A DNA stretch of 64,000 nucleotides from Kineococcus xinjiangensis (GTDB lineage: Bacteria; Actinomycetota; Actinomycetes; Actinomycetales; Kineococcaceae): contig NZ_PTJD01000007.1 of NCBI RefSeq assembly GCF_002934625.1, forward strand, positions 124,001 through 188,000, read 5' to 3'. Below the pieces are notes generated by a model, which worked only from the letters and a program-made list of their open reading frames with translations, did not search any database and was not told where the DNA came from. A program made the position numbers and the translations under genes. Each line of letters starts with the position of its first letter. Position 1 is the stretch's first letter. Positions 15,901 to 24,468 of this stretch are shown here, one piece after another.

Positions 15901-18121
15901 CCGCGCGGTGCTCCCGCAGCCACTGGAGGAACTCCGGCGCCGGCAGGGGCGGGGAGTGCAGGTGGCTCTGGCTCTGGTCGCAGCCCAGGGAGCGCAGGGC
16001 CCGCACGCCCTCCTCGTCGGCCACGCCCTCGGCGATCAGCTTCAGGCCGAGGCTGTGGGCCAGGTCCACCGTGCTGCGCACGATCGCCGCGGAGCGCTCG
16101 TCGTGGGCGACCTCCGCGACGAAGGAGCGGTCCAGCTTCAGGTCGTGCACGGCCAGGTCGCGCAGGTACGCCAGGGAGGAGTAGCCCGTGCCGTAGTCGT
16201 CGACGCTGAGGCGCACGCCGAGCCCGGCGAGCGCGGCCACCACGGCCCGCGCGCGCCGGGAGTCGCCCAGGACGACCGACTCGGTGATCTCCAGGTGCAG
16301 GGCCGCGGGCGGCAGTCCGTGGCGCTCCAGCGCCCGGCGCACCCGCTCGGGCAGCGCGGCGTCGAGGACGTCGGTGGCGGAGAGGTTGACCGCCACCGGG
16401 ACACCCGCACCGGCCTCCCGCCAGCGGGCGGCCTCCGCGAGCGCCTCCTCCAGCACCTGCCGCGTCAGCGACGGCATCAGCCCGCGCTGCTCGGCGGTCG
16501 CCACGAACGACGTGGGGTCGAGCAGCCCCAGGCGCGGATGCGCCCAGCGCACCAGCGCCTCCGCGCCCGCCACCGCGCCCGACACCAGGTCGATCTTGGG
16601 CTGGAAGTGCAGGACCAGGCTGCCGCCCGCGGCACCGGGGGCGAGGACCTGCCGCAGCTCCTCCAGGAGCTGCAGGCGGTCCCCGGAGCGGCGGTCGACG
16701 GACTCGTCGTACACCTTCACGTCGACGCGCCCGCGCTTGGCCACGTGCAGGGCCACGTCCGCGCGGCGCAGCAGCTCCTCCCCGCGGGCGGCGTGCTCCG
16801 GCCGCGCCGCCACGCCGAGGCGGGCGGGGACGTGCAGCGCGCTGCCGGTGAGGCGGTGCCGGTGGGCGAGGTCGCCGGCCAGGGCCTCGGCGAGGCGCAG
16901 CCCCGGCTCCAGGCCGGTGCGCGGCAGCAGCAGCGCGAACTCGTCGCCACCCAGGCGGGCGGCGACGTCGCCGGGGCGGGCGTGGGCGGCCAGGCGCTGC
17001 GCCACCGAGCGCAGCAGCTCGTCGCCGGCGCCGTGCCCGAGGGCGTCGTTGACCTCCTTGAAGCGCTCCAGGTCCAGCAGGAGCAGGCACGCGGTCTCGT
17101 CGCGCTCGTCCGCCTCGGCCATCGCCGCCAGCAGGGCGCGCCGGTTGCCCAGCCCGGTCACCTCGTCGGTGAGGGACAGCAGCCGCGCCTGTGCCAGGGG
17201 CACGAGCTGGCGGTGGGCCAGGCCCAGGCGCGCCACCACGAGCAGCAGGCCGGCCGCGGCGAGCAGGCCGCTGCGGGTGGTGCCGCCCGTGCCGGCGGTC
17301 GCCGCCAGCAGCGCCGCGCACAGGAGCACCACCGCCGTGGGCGCCACGAGCAGGCGGCTGACGCCGACGACGATGGGGGGCCGGCGGTGCCACGGCATCC
17401 ACGCCGACGCGGCCACCGTCACCGCCGCCGCGGCCCGCAGCACGTCGGCCGGGCTGCCCCCGGCGTCGGTGCCCGCGCGCAGCTGCAGCACCCAGCCCAG
17501 GTGCCCCGCGAAGGACATCGCCAGCGCCGCCAGCCACAGCCACAGCCGCACGTCGCCGCGCAGCCCGCACCACAGGACGATCCCGACCAGCTCGACGAGG
17601 AGGATCGCGTACACCACGGGCACCACCAGCGGCACGTCCTCCGCGCCGGCCGGCACCTCGGGGGTCAACCGCTCCACGGGCCCGGCCAGCTGCGCCTGCC
17701 AGGCCAGCAGCACGAGCAGGCCCGCCACGGCGTCCAGCCACGCGCCCCGGGTCCGCTCACCGACCCGGTGACGCAGGTACTGCTGCACGGCGAGCACGAA
17801 GCAGGGCACCGCCAGCAGCGGGAGCACGAGCGCACCCGGCCCGCGCGGCGGGTCGCCGCCGAGGACCTGCACCACGTCGACGGCGGCCTCCTGCACGACC
17901 CCCGCCGTGACGCCCAGCGCCAGCGGGAGGAACACCCACCGCTCGGCCCGCACCGCGGCCACCCGCCACCACAGCAGCCCGGCAGCGGTCAGGGCGATGG
18001 TGCTGCCCAGCGTGGCGTCGAGGACCAGCGGCAGCCCGGGAGCGCTCAGCCCGGCCAGTGCCAGGGTGTAGACGAGGACCCCGGCCGCGAGGGCGAGGAG
18101 CACGCGTCCGGGAGTGGGCAC
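15887..18121 (-). CDS. Membrane-anchored GGDEF-EAL cyclic-di-GMP protein
   Basis: 744 residues: about eight hydrophobic segments (residues 5-310), a GGDEF domain (about 320-480) with intact GGDEF and the inhibitory RxxD site (RPGD) five residues before it, then an EAL domain (about 495-740). In EAL the catalytic motifs are present: EALVRW, VNLSA, LEITES, DDYGTGYSS, DLKLDRSF and AEGV. The terminal QGY-type motif is changed to QSH. Both synthesis and breakdown of c-di-GMP look possible. Start GTG, 6 nt after CATCAT, leaderless-like. No partner genes are adjacent. Confidence 0.9.
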   Translation of the reverse strand: MPTPGRVLLALAAGVLVYTLALAGLSAPGLPLVLDATLGSTIALTAAGLLWWRVAAVRAERWVFLPLALGVTAGVVQEAAVDVVQVLGGDPPRGPGALVLPLLAVPCFVLAVQQYLRHRVGERTRGAWLDAVAGLLVLLAWQAQLAGPVERLTPEVPAGAEDVPLVVPVVYAILLVELVGIVLWCGLRGDVRLWLWLAALAMSFAGHLGWVLQLRAGTDAGGSPADVLRAAAAVTVAASAWMPWHRRPPIVVGVSRLLVAPTAVVLLCAALLAATAGTGGTTRSGLLAAAGLLLVVARLGLAHRQLVPLAQARLLSLTDEVTGLGNRRALLAAMAEADERDETACLLLLDLERFKEVNDALGHGAGDELLRSVAQRLAAHARPGDVAARLGGDEFALLLPRTGLEPGLRLAEALAGDLAHRHRLTGSALHVPARLGVAARPEHAARGEELLRRADVALHVAKRGRVDVKVYDESVDRRSGDRLQLLEELRQVLAPGAAGGSLVLHFQPKIDLVSGAVAGAEALVRWAHPRLGLLDPTSFVATAEQRGLMPSLTRQVLEEALAEAARWREAGAGVPVAVNLSATDVLDAALPERVRRALERHGLPPAALHLEITESVVLGDSRRARAVVAALAGLGVRLSVDDYGTGYSSLAYLRDLAVHDLKLDRSFVAEVAHDERSAAIVRSTVDLAHSLGLKLIAEGVADEEGVRALRSLGCDQSQSHLHSPPLPAPEFLQWLREHRAVTAG

Positions 18122-18213
18122 CCGCCCATGATGTCCCGTGCGGCCGCGAGGTGGGCCGTCGAGCCCCCGAAGGGGTGAGCGCGGGGAGCCCGGTCGGGTC
18201 AGTCCCCGCGCCC

Positions 18214-18232
18214 ACCCCGGATCAGCCGGGGT
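18214..18232. terminator. Hairpin at the end of the C4-sugar operon
   Basis: ACCCCGG (18214-18220) and CCGGGGT (18226-18232) form a perfect 7-bp stem with a 5-nt loop, 12 bp beyond the stop of the dehydrogenase gene on the minus strand. Confidence 0.5.
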
Positions 18233-18244
18233 TCACCGCGTCGT

Positions 18245-19222
18245 TCAGTCGGCCAGCGGGGACGGCCCCAGCTCGACCAGCAGCTCGGCCATCTTGCGGT
18301 AGGCCTTGTTGCGGTAGTCGATGAGCTCGGCGAGCTTGTCGGGGTCCAGGTCGAGGAAGCCGGAGCCGGTCTTGGCGCCGAACTTGCCCTGCGCCACGAG
18401 CTCGGTGAGGTTGGCCGGAGCGGACAGGCGCTCGCCGAAGTGGTCCTCCAGGACCTTGAAGCCCTTGGCGTAGACGTCCAGGCCGGCCATGTCCGCGATG
18501 GCGAACGGGCCGAAGAACGGCAGCCGGAAGCCGAACGTGGTGGAGACGATGGTGTCGACGTCCTTGGGGGTGGCCACACCCTCCTCGACGACCGTCATGG
18601 CCTCCTTGAGGAGGACGTACTGCAGGCGGTTGAGGACGAAGCCGGGGACGTCCGCGACCTGGGCGCCCTTGCGCCCGGCGCGGGTGAGCAGGTCGTCGAT
18701 GATCGGCAGCACGGCGGGGTTGGTGGCCTCGCCCATGACGAGCTCCACGCCCGGGATGAAGGGGGCCGGGTTGGAGAAGTGCACCGTCAGGAACAGCGAC
18801 GCGTCCTCGAACGCCTCGGCGAGCAGCTTCACCGGGATGGTGGAGGTGTTGGTGCCGATGATGGTGCCGGGGGCGGCGGCCTTCTCCACCCGGGCCAGCA
18901 CGTCCTTCTTGACCTGCAGGTCCTCGAAGACGGCCTCCTCGACGAAGTCGACGTCGGCGACGGCGTCCTCGATGGAGTCCGCCGGGTGCAGGCGCTCCTT
19001 GAGGACGTCGGTGCTGCCGGCGTCGAAGAGCCCCTGCGACTCGAAGAGCGCCGCCTCCTTCAGGAGGCGCTCGTAGTTGCGCTGCGTCGACTCCTTGTCG
19101 GCGTCGGCGAGCCACACGTCGGCGCCGGCCAGGGCGAGGGACTGGGCGATGCCGCCGCCCATGTAGCCGGTGCCGATCTGCGCGACGCGGGTGATCTTGT
19201 CGGTGCGGGGTGCGGTGGTCAC
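18245..19222 (-). CDS. 3-hydroxyacyl-CoA dehydrogenase family protein
   Basis: The 325-residue protein has an N-terminal NAD-binding Rossmann fold (QIGTGYMGGGIAQSLALAG, residues 14-32), IGTNTSTIPV, the catalytic-region VHFSNPAP and VPGFVLNRLQ, and a C-terminal dimerisation domain ending KTGSGFLDLD. The family oxidises 3-hydroxyacyl-CoA, but relatives act on hydroxy-acids such as L-gulonate. As the last gene of a sugar-phosphate operon it may act on a sugar acid; this is inference. Start GTG after GGAAGG/AGGA; 73 nt follow the TPI-like gene. Confidence 0.8.
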   Translation of the reverse strand: MTTAPRTDKITRVAQIGTGYMGGGIAQSLALAGADVWLADADKESTQRNYERLLKEAALFESQGLFDAGSTDVLKERLHPADSIEDAVADVDFVEEAVFEDLQVKKDVLARVEKAAAPGTIIGTNTSTIPVKLLAEAFEDASLFLTVHFSNPAPFIPGVELVMGEATNPAVLPIIDDLLTRAGRKGAQVADVPGFVLNRLQYVLLKEAMTVVEEGVATPKDVDTIVSTTFGFRLPFFGPFAIADMAGLDVYAKGFKVLEDHFGERLSAPANLTELVAQGKFGAKTGSGFLDLDPDKLAELIDYRNKAYRKMAELLVELGPSPLAD

Positions 19223-19295
19223 GCGGGTCCTGCCCTTCCGGGGATTCGGGGTGATCTGCGGGGGTGCCGTGCGGGGGTGGGTGCTGCCGGGGCGC

Positions 19296-20090
19296 TCAGG
19301 CGCCGAGCTCGGTGATGACCGAGCGGAAGGCCGCGACGTCGTGGGCGAAGCGGCCGAGGAAGAGCCCGTCGACGCCCTCGGCGAGGGAGGCGAAGAGGCC
19401 GGGTCCGGCGCTGCCGCCGTAGAGGATGCGGGTCGTGCCCGCGCGGTCCCCGGCGATCTCGCGCAGTCGCCGGGTGACGGCCACGACGTGGTCGGCGGAG
19501 GCCGGCTCCGGCTGCCCGATCGCCCAGACCGGCTCGTAGGCGAGGACCACCTCGGAGTCGTCGGGCACGGCGGCGAGCACCGACTCCACCTGGGGACGGC
19601 ACTCGGCGACGGCGCGCTCGACGGCCTGCGCACCGCTGCCCTCGCGGGTCGTCTCGCCGATGCACACCAGCGGCACCAGGCCGTTGCGGGCGGCGGCGGC
19701 CGCCTTGCGCGCGGTCACCTCGTCGTCCTCGCCGAAGAGGCGGCGGCGCTCGGCGTGGCCGAGCTCCACGAACGTGCAGCCGACCTCGCGCAGCACCGCG
19801 GGGGAGACCTCGCCGGTGTAGGCGCCGGCGTCCTCCCAGAACGCGTCCTGCGCGCCGAGGGCGACGCCGGAGCCGGCCAGCAGCTCCGCGCCGGTGGCGA
19901 GGGAGACGAAGTCGGGGATGACGAAGGCGTCGACACCGCAGGCGGCGGCGTGCTCGCCGAGGGCGGCGACGTCGGCGAGGTAGGCCCGGGTCCGGGCCAG
20001 CCCGAAGTACATCTTCAGGCTGACCCCGACCAGGCGCCGCGGCCGGCCCTCGGGAGCCGCGGCGGTTCCCGACGGATCGGGGGTGCTCAC
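19296..20090 (-). CDS. Triosephosphate isomerase-like protein, probable erythrulose-phosphate isomerase
   Basis: The 264-residue TIM barrel keeps the TPI catalytic set: Lys in VSLKMYFG, His in ELGHAERR (the usual ELGHSERR Ser is Ala), Glu in AYEPVWAIG, and the phosphate loop YGGSAGP. Its place beside RpiB and a DhaK-type kinase matches EryH/LerI, TPI homologues that interconvert L-erythrulose 1-phosphate and D-erythrulose 4-phosphate, rather than glycolytic TPI. The GTG start is 1 nt after the rpiB stop, so the genes are coupled. Confidence 0.8.
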   Translation of the reverse strand: MSTPDPSGTAAAPEGRPRRLVGVSLKMYFGLARTRAYLADVAALGEHAAACGVDAFVIPDFVSLATGAELLAGSGVALGAQDAFWEDAGAYTGEVSPAVLREVGCTFVELGHAERRRLFGEDDEVTARKAAAAARNGLVPLVCIGETTREGSGAQAVERAVAECRPQVESVLAAVPDDSEVVLAYEPVWAIGQPEPASADHVVAVTRRLREIAGDRAGTTRILYGGSAGPGLFASLAEGVDGLFLGRFAHDVAAFRSVITELGA

Positions 20091-20091
20091 G

Positions 20092-20613
20092 TCAGCAGGC
20101 GGCGACGGACTCGGCCTCGGACTGCGCCGCCGCCTCGGAGCCGGTGTTCTCGTAGGTCTTGATGGCCTCGACCTTGGCCGCGGAGGAGGAGGTGGGGTCG
20201 AAGACGTAGCCGAGCCACTCCTTGGCCAGGCGGCGGGCCAGCTCGATGCCGACGACGCGCTGCCCCATGCACAGCACCTGCGCGTCGTTGGACAGCACCG
20301 AGCGCTCCACGGAGAAGGAGTCGTGGGCGGTGACGGCGCGCACGCCGGGCACCTTGTTGGCGGCGATGGCGACGCCGAGGCCCGTGCCGCACACCAGCAG
20401 CGCGCGGTCGGCCTCACCGGCGGCGACCTTGCGGGCCGCGGCGACGGCCACGTGCGGGTAGTGGGTGTCCTCGTCGCCGTTCACGCCGACGTCGACGACC
20501 TCCGCGACGCGGGGGTCGGCCTGCAGGTCGGCCTTGATCCGGTCCTTGTACTGCACACCGGCGTCGTCGGAGCCGATCACGATGCGCCACTGGGGCTGGG
20601 TGTTCTCGCTCAT
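20092..20613 (-). CDS. RpiB/LacAB-family sugar-phosphate isomerase
   Basis: A 173-residue RpiB-type isomerase with [10 protein letters not shown] near the N-terminus, [14 protein letters not shown] and the catalytic [13 protein letters not shown] loop, followed by [10 protein letters not shown]. In tetrose catabolism such proteins (EryI, DerI) convert D-erythrulose 4-phosphate to D-erythrose 4-phosphate; ribose 5-phosphate isomerase is the alternative. It has an extra Ala/Glu-rich C-terminal tail of about 20 residues. ATG start with GAGGAA upstream; coupled to the TPI-like gene. Confidence 0.85.
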   Translation of the reverse strand: MSENTQPQWRIVIGSDDAGVQYKDRIKADLQADPRVAEVVDVGVNGDEDTHYPHVAVAAARKVAAGEADRALLVCGTGLGVAIAANKVPGVRAVTAHDSFSVERSVLSNDAQVLCMGQRVVGIELARRLAKEWLGYVFDPTSSSAAKVEAIKTYENTGSEAAAQSEAESVAAC

Positions 20614-20677
20614 GTCGTCCGTTCCTCGTCTGGGCTCTGCGGGGCTCTCGCGTGCAGGGCGGTGGTGTCCGGGATGA

Positions 20678-22393
20678 TCAGGACTGCAGCGCGGCGTGGG
20701 CCGTGCGCGTCACCAGCGCCAGGGAGATCGCCCCGGCGTCGGGGTGGCCGAGGCTGCGCTCGGCGAGCGGGCGGGCGCGACCGATCTGCGGGCGCAGCTC
20801 CTTCGTGGCGTCCGCGGCGGCGGTGGCGGCCTCGGCGGCCGCCGCCCAGGCGGTGAGGAGGTCGTCGCCGGCCTCCACGCGCTCCGACAGGGTCGTGGCG
20901 AACGGCGCCAGGGCGTCGACGAGGGTCTTGTCGCCGGGCTTGGCGCCACCGAGGCGGGTCACGCCGTCGAAGGCGGCGCGGGCGCCGCGGGCCACGGCGG
21001 CGGCGTCGGGCTTGCCGCTGTCGCCGAGCTGCTCGGCGAAGGAGCGCAGCAGCACGCCCCAGACGACGCCGGAGGTGCCGCCGGCGCGGTCGGCCCAGCC
21101 GTCGGCGGCGGCGGCCAGCACGGATCCGGCGCCCGCCCCGGCGGCGGAGGCCTTCGCGGCGGCCTCGGCGGCGGCGCGGGAACCGCGGGCCATGCCGACG
21201 CCGTGGTCGCCGTCACCGGCGACGGCGTCGATGCGCCCGAGCTCCGGCTCCGCCTCGTGCAGCGCCTTGGCCACCGCCTGGATCACGGCGTCGACGCGCT
21301 GGCCGGCGGCGGCCGCCTCGGCGGGGGTGCCGGAGTAGTCGGCCTGCTCCTGCGCCGGCGGCTCGAAGCGCGGCGCCGGGGTGGTCTCGATGACCTGGCC
21401 GCGGGAGAGGGCCGGGCACTGGATGGGGGCGGTCCACAGCCGCTCCAGCTCCTCGTCCAGCCACGTCACCGTCAGGGAGGCGCCGGCCATGTCGAGGCTG
21501 GTGACGAGCTCGCCGACCTCGGGGGCGACGATGTCGTAGCCGCGCTCGCGCAGCTTGGCGGCGATGCGGCCGTAGAGGAGGAACAGCTCCTCGTACTTCG
21601 TGCTGCCGAGGCCGTTGACGATCACGGCGATGCGCCCGCCGTCGGTCGCGCCCTCGGGGCGCGCGTCGAGGACCGGCTGGATGAGCAGCTCGGCGATCTC
21701 GTCGGGGGTGCCGGTGGGCTCCTCGGAGATGCCCGGCTCGCCGTGGATGCCGAGCCCGATGCCCATGTGGCCGTCCGGCACGGTGAACAGGGGCTCGGTC
21801 TCGCCGGGCAGCGTGCAGCCGCTGAAGGCGATGCCCATGGAGCGGGTCAGGTCGTTGGCGCGGTTGGCGACGGTCAGGACGCCCTTGAAGTCGTAGCCGG
21901 CCTCGGCGGCCGCACCGGCGATCTTGAAGGCGACGACGTCGCCGGCGATGCCGCGGCGCTGACCGTTGGCACCCTTGCCCTCGCTGGCCACGTCGTCGGT
22001 GACGACGAGCAGCTCGGCGGGGATGCCGTCGGCGCGCAGCCGCTCCGCGGCGAGGCCGAAGTTGAGGATGTCGCCGGCGTAGTTGCCGAAGCCGAGGACG
22101 ACGCCACCGCCGCGGTTGGCGGCCTTGGCCACGTCGTAGACGAGGCGGGTGGAGGGCGAGGCGAACACGTCACCGCACACGGCGGCGTCGGCGCCACCGG
22201 GGCCCACGTAGCCGGCGAAGGCCGGGTAGTGACCGGAGCCACCGCCGACGACCACGGCGACCTTGCCCTCGGGGGTGGCGGTCGAGCGCAGCACGCCGCC
22301 CGGAACGCGCTGGACGTAGGTGCTGTAGATGTCGGTGAATCCCTGCAGGGCCTCGTCCACGAAGGACGAGGGGTCACCGAAGATGCGGGTCAT
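20678..22393 (-). CDS. Dihydroxyacetone kinase-type (DhaK-DhaL) ketose kinase
   Basis: A 571-residue ATP-dependent kinase with an N-terminal DhaK domain (about 1-330; [15 protein letters not shown] and GLGIHGEPG, whose His binds the ketone covalently) and a C-terminal DhaL domain (about 370-570; VAGDGDHG, the Mg-ATP aspartates). It phosphorylates dihydroxyacetone or, as its neighbours suggest, a C4 ketose (erythrulose), as with DerK/LerK-type kinases. AGGAG lies upstream of the ATG. Second gene of the operon. Confidence 0.88.
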   Translation of the reverse strand: MTRIFGDPSSFVDEALQGFTDIYSTYVQRVPGGVLRSTATPEGKVAVVVGGGSGHYPAFAGYVGPGGADAAVCGDVFASPSTRLVYDVAKAANRGGGVVLGFGNYAGDILNFGLAAERLRADGIPAELLVVTDDVASEGKGANGQRRGIAGDVVAFKIAGAAAEAGYDFKGVLTVANRANDLTRSMGIAFSGCTLPGETEPLFTVPDGHMGIGLGIHGEPGISEEPTGTPDEIAELLIQPVLDARPEGATDGGRIAVIVNGLGSTKYEELFLLYGRIAAKLRERGYDIVAPEVGELVTSLDMAGASLTVTWLDEELERLWTAPIQCPALSRGQVIETTPAPRFEPPAQEQADYSGTPAEAAAAGQRVDAVIQAVAKALHEAEPELGRIDAVAGDGDHGVGMARGSRAAAEAAAKASAAGAGAGSVLAAAADGWADRAGGTSGVVWGVLLRSFAEQLGDSGKPDAAAVARGARAAFDGVTRLGGAKPGDKTLVDALAPFATTLSERVEAGDDLLTAWAAAAEAATAAADATKELRPQIGRARPLAERSLGHPDAGAISLALVTRTAHAALQS

Positions 22394-22467
22394 GGTGGAC
22401 GATCTCCTTCGATCCGGGCTTCGCGGGTGATCTGTTCTGGGCGTGCCGCTCAGGGTGCCGCAGCGGG

Positions 22468-23478
22468 TCAGGGCGTGGGGATGGTGCGCGGCAGGACGCG
22501 GCGGATGTACTCGCGGTTCGTGGCGCCGACGCTGATGCTGTCGCCGCCGTAGTGCTCGACGCAGAAGGCGCCGCGGAAGCCGGACTCGACGGCGTAGCGG
22601 ATCACCTTGCGGTAGTTGATGGTCCCGCTCTCCAGCGGCGCCGGGTGGCTGAAGTACGCGCCGGTGGCCGGGTCGAAGTCGCGCAGGTAGTTCTTCAGGT
22701 GCCAGTAGTTCGCCAGCGGCATCGTCTTCTCCGCCACGTACCACCAGTCCTCGATCGGGCGGTGCAGGCGGAGGAAGTTGCCGAAGTCGGGGTTGAGGCC
22801 GACGTTGTCGAGACCGACCTCCTCGACGAAGCGGACGGCGGAGTCGGCGGTGCCGAGGTAGGTGTCCTCGTACATCTCCAGTGACACCTGCACGCCGACC
22901 TCCGCGGCGTGGCGCGCCAGCTCCTGGATGCGGGCGACGGCGCGGGCGCGGGCCTCGGGTGCCGGGTCGTCGACGGGGCCGGGCTCGTGCCAGAACCACA
23001 TCGCCTTCGCCTGCGCCGGGGTGAGGGCGCGCATGAAGCCGAAGGACACCAGGGGGATGCCGATGGCGGCGCAGGCGTCGATGGCGCGGTGGCCGTAGGC
23101 GAGGTGCTCGTCGCCGAGGTCGGGGTCGACGACGCTGCGGCGGGAGGTGGAGAACGCCGGGATGGTCAGGCCGGCGGCGGTGACGGTGCGGGCGAACTCC
23201 TCCAGCCGGGCGGGGGAGAGGTCCGCGATCTGGATCCACGTGTCGGTGGGGTCGATCGAGGTGTACCCGGCGTCGACCATGACGTCGAGGACCTCGGCCC
23301 ACTGCTCCGCCGAGGCCTCCTGGACGGGCGTGCCGTCGGCGACGGTGTTGCCGTGGATCATCATCGGCACGGTGATCGGCCAGTTCTCCCGCGTCAGCTC
23401 CGCCGGGTAGCCGGACCAGACCTTCGTCGTGGGACCTGCGGGAGCGGGGCTGTCGCTCGTCTGGGTGGGGCTGCTCAC
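22468..23478 (-). CDS. Xylose-isomerase-like TIM-barrel sugar isomerase/epimerase
   Basis: The 336-residue protein looks like an AP-endonuclease-2/xylose-isomerase-like TIM barrel: GYTSIDPTDTW, VSLEMYEDTY (metal-binding Glu), VGLNPDFGNF, WHLKNYLRD and FCVEHYGGDS (metal-binding acids and His). In erythritol pathways a member of this family (EryC) epimerises tetrulose phosphates, which fits as first gene of this operon. GTG at 23478 is chosen for the GGAG 6 nt upstream; an ATG at 23490 is possible. It follows a strong promoter. Confidence 0.75.
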   Translation of the reverse strand: MSSPTQTSDSPAPAGPTTKVWSGYPAELTRENWPITVPMMIHGNTVADGTPVQEASAEQWAEVLDVMVDAGYTSIDPTDTWIQIADLSPARLEEFARTVTAAGLTIPAFSTSRRSVVDPDLGDEHLAYGHRAIDACAAIGIPLVSFGFMRALTPAQAKAMWFWHEPGPVDDPAPEARARAVARIQELARHAAEVGVQVSLEMYEDTYLGTADSAVRFVEEVGLDNVGLNPDFGNFLRLHRPIEDWWYVAEKTMPLANYWHLKNYLRDFDPATGAYFSHPAPLESGTINYRKVIRYAVESGFRGAFCVEHYGGDSISVGATNREYIRRVLPRTIPTP

Positions 23479-23532
23479 GGAGGGCTCCATCGCGTCCGGG
23501 GGGAGGGCCGGGCCGATCGGCCCGGGCAAAAC

Positions 23533-23586
23533 TCTATAGAAAATCGCGTCTGAGGATGAGGGTAGCCCTCCTGCGCGAGGTGTCAA
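23533..23586 (-). promoter_or_regulatory. Promoter and possible operator of the C4-sugar operon
   Basis: On the minus strand, consensus TTGACA (23581-23586), a 16-bp spacer and TACCCT (23559-23564) predict a start near 23552. The AT-rich palindrome TCTATAGA (23533-23540) follows in the leader, where the flanking GntR protein could bind and block transcription. Confidence 0.65.
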
Positions 23587-23644
23587 CGCCCTCTCGCCCG
23601 GACGGACCCGCCCCGCCGCGCCCGCCCCCGGCCCCGGTGCCCGG

Positions 23645-24340
23645 TCAGTGCCCCCGGGCCCGTTCCCGCACACCCTCCAGGTGCTCCCGCATCGCCTGCG
23701 CGGCGGCCTCCGGGGAGCCCGCGACCAGCGCGGCGATGACCGCCTCGTGCTCGGCGACGCTCTCCACGGAGTCCTCGATGCGCTCCTCGTCCTGGTGCAG
23801 GCGGTGCACGAAACCGCGGAAGGAGTCCAGCGTGCGCACCAGGAACGGGTTGCCCGTGGCCTCCGCCAGCAGCTGGTGGAAGGACCAGTCCGCCGCCAGG
23901 TAGTCCTTGAAGTGCCGGTAGCCGGGGCCCGTGGGGGAGGAGCGCTGCGTGGCCACGCTCGCCCGCAGGGCCGCGATCTGCTCCGGCCCGGCGCGCCGGC
24001 ACGCCCGTTCCGCGATGCCCGGCTCCACCACCAGCCGCACGTCCAGCAGCTGCGCCAGCTCCTCCTCGCCCAGCAGCGGCGCCGCGCGGTAGCCGCGCCG
24101 CACCGTGCGTTGCACGAGGCCGGTCGACTCCAGCCGCGCCAGGGCCTCGCGCACCGGCGTCGCCGAGACTCCCAGCCGGGCGGCCAGCGCCTCCGTGCGC
24201 AGCGGTGCGCCCGGTGCCACCTCCCGGTCCATGAGCAGCCCCAGCAGGGCCTCCTGCACGCCGTCGGTCAGGCCACGGTGATCGGCGAGCAGCGGCTGGG
24301 GAGGGGACGGGCGCGGGAACGGCCCGGCGGTCGCGCTCAT
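23645..24340 (-). CDS. GntR-family regulator, FadR/FCD subfamily
   Basis: The 231-residue protein has a winged helix (LRTEALAARLGVSATPVREALARLE, about residues 47-71) and an FCD helical domain with acidic and histidine metal-ligand candidates (DWSFHQLLAEATGN, EHEAVIAAL). FCD regulators bind organic acids or sugar acids. It lies upstream of the C4-sugar operon on the same strand and probably controls it. ATG at 24340 with GGAA upstream. A rather weak ribosome binding site leaves some doubt about the start. Confidence 0.85.
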   Translation of the reverse strand: MSATAGPFPRPSPPQPLLADHRGLTDGVQEALLGLLMDREVAPGAPLRTEALAARLGVSATPVREALARLESTGLVQRTVRRGYRAAPLLGEEELAQLLDVRLVVEPGIAERACRRAGPEQIAALRASVATQRSSPTGPGYRHFKDYLAADWSFHQLLAEATGNPFLVRTLDSFRGFVHRLHQDEERIEDSVESVAEHEAVIAALVAGSPEAAAQAMREHLEGVRERARGH

Positions 24341-24468
24341 GGTTCCGGCACGGTACAGGCACCCGCGCGCCTGCCGGCAGTTCCGCCACCCTCTGCGTCC
24401 CACCACCCGCCGCCGCGGCCCAGCACCGCGCCCGACGCTGCGGCCGGGGCGCGGATACCGTTGCGGCC

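Noticed and set aside
15651-17741. 696-codon frame overlapping the GGDEF-EAL gene on the same strand
   Set aside because: Other frame of the same strand; composition biased to Gly/Ala/Arg and no motifs, while the GGDEF-EAL frame has all expected signatures.
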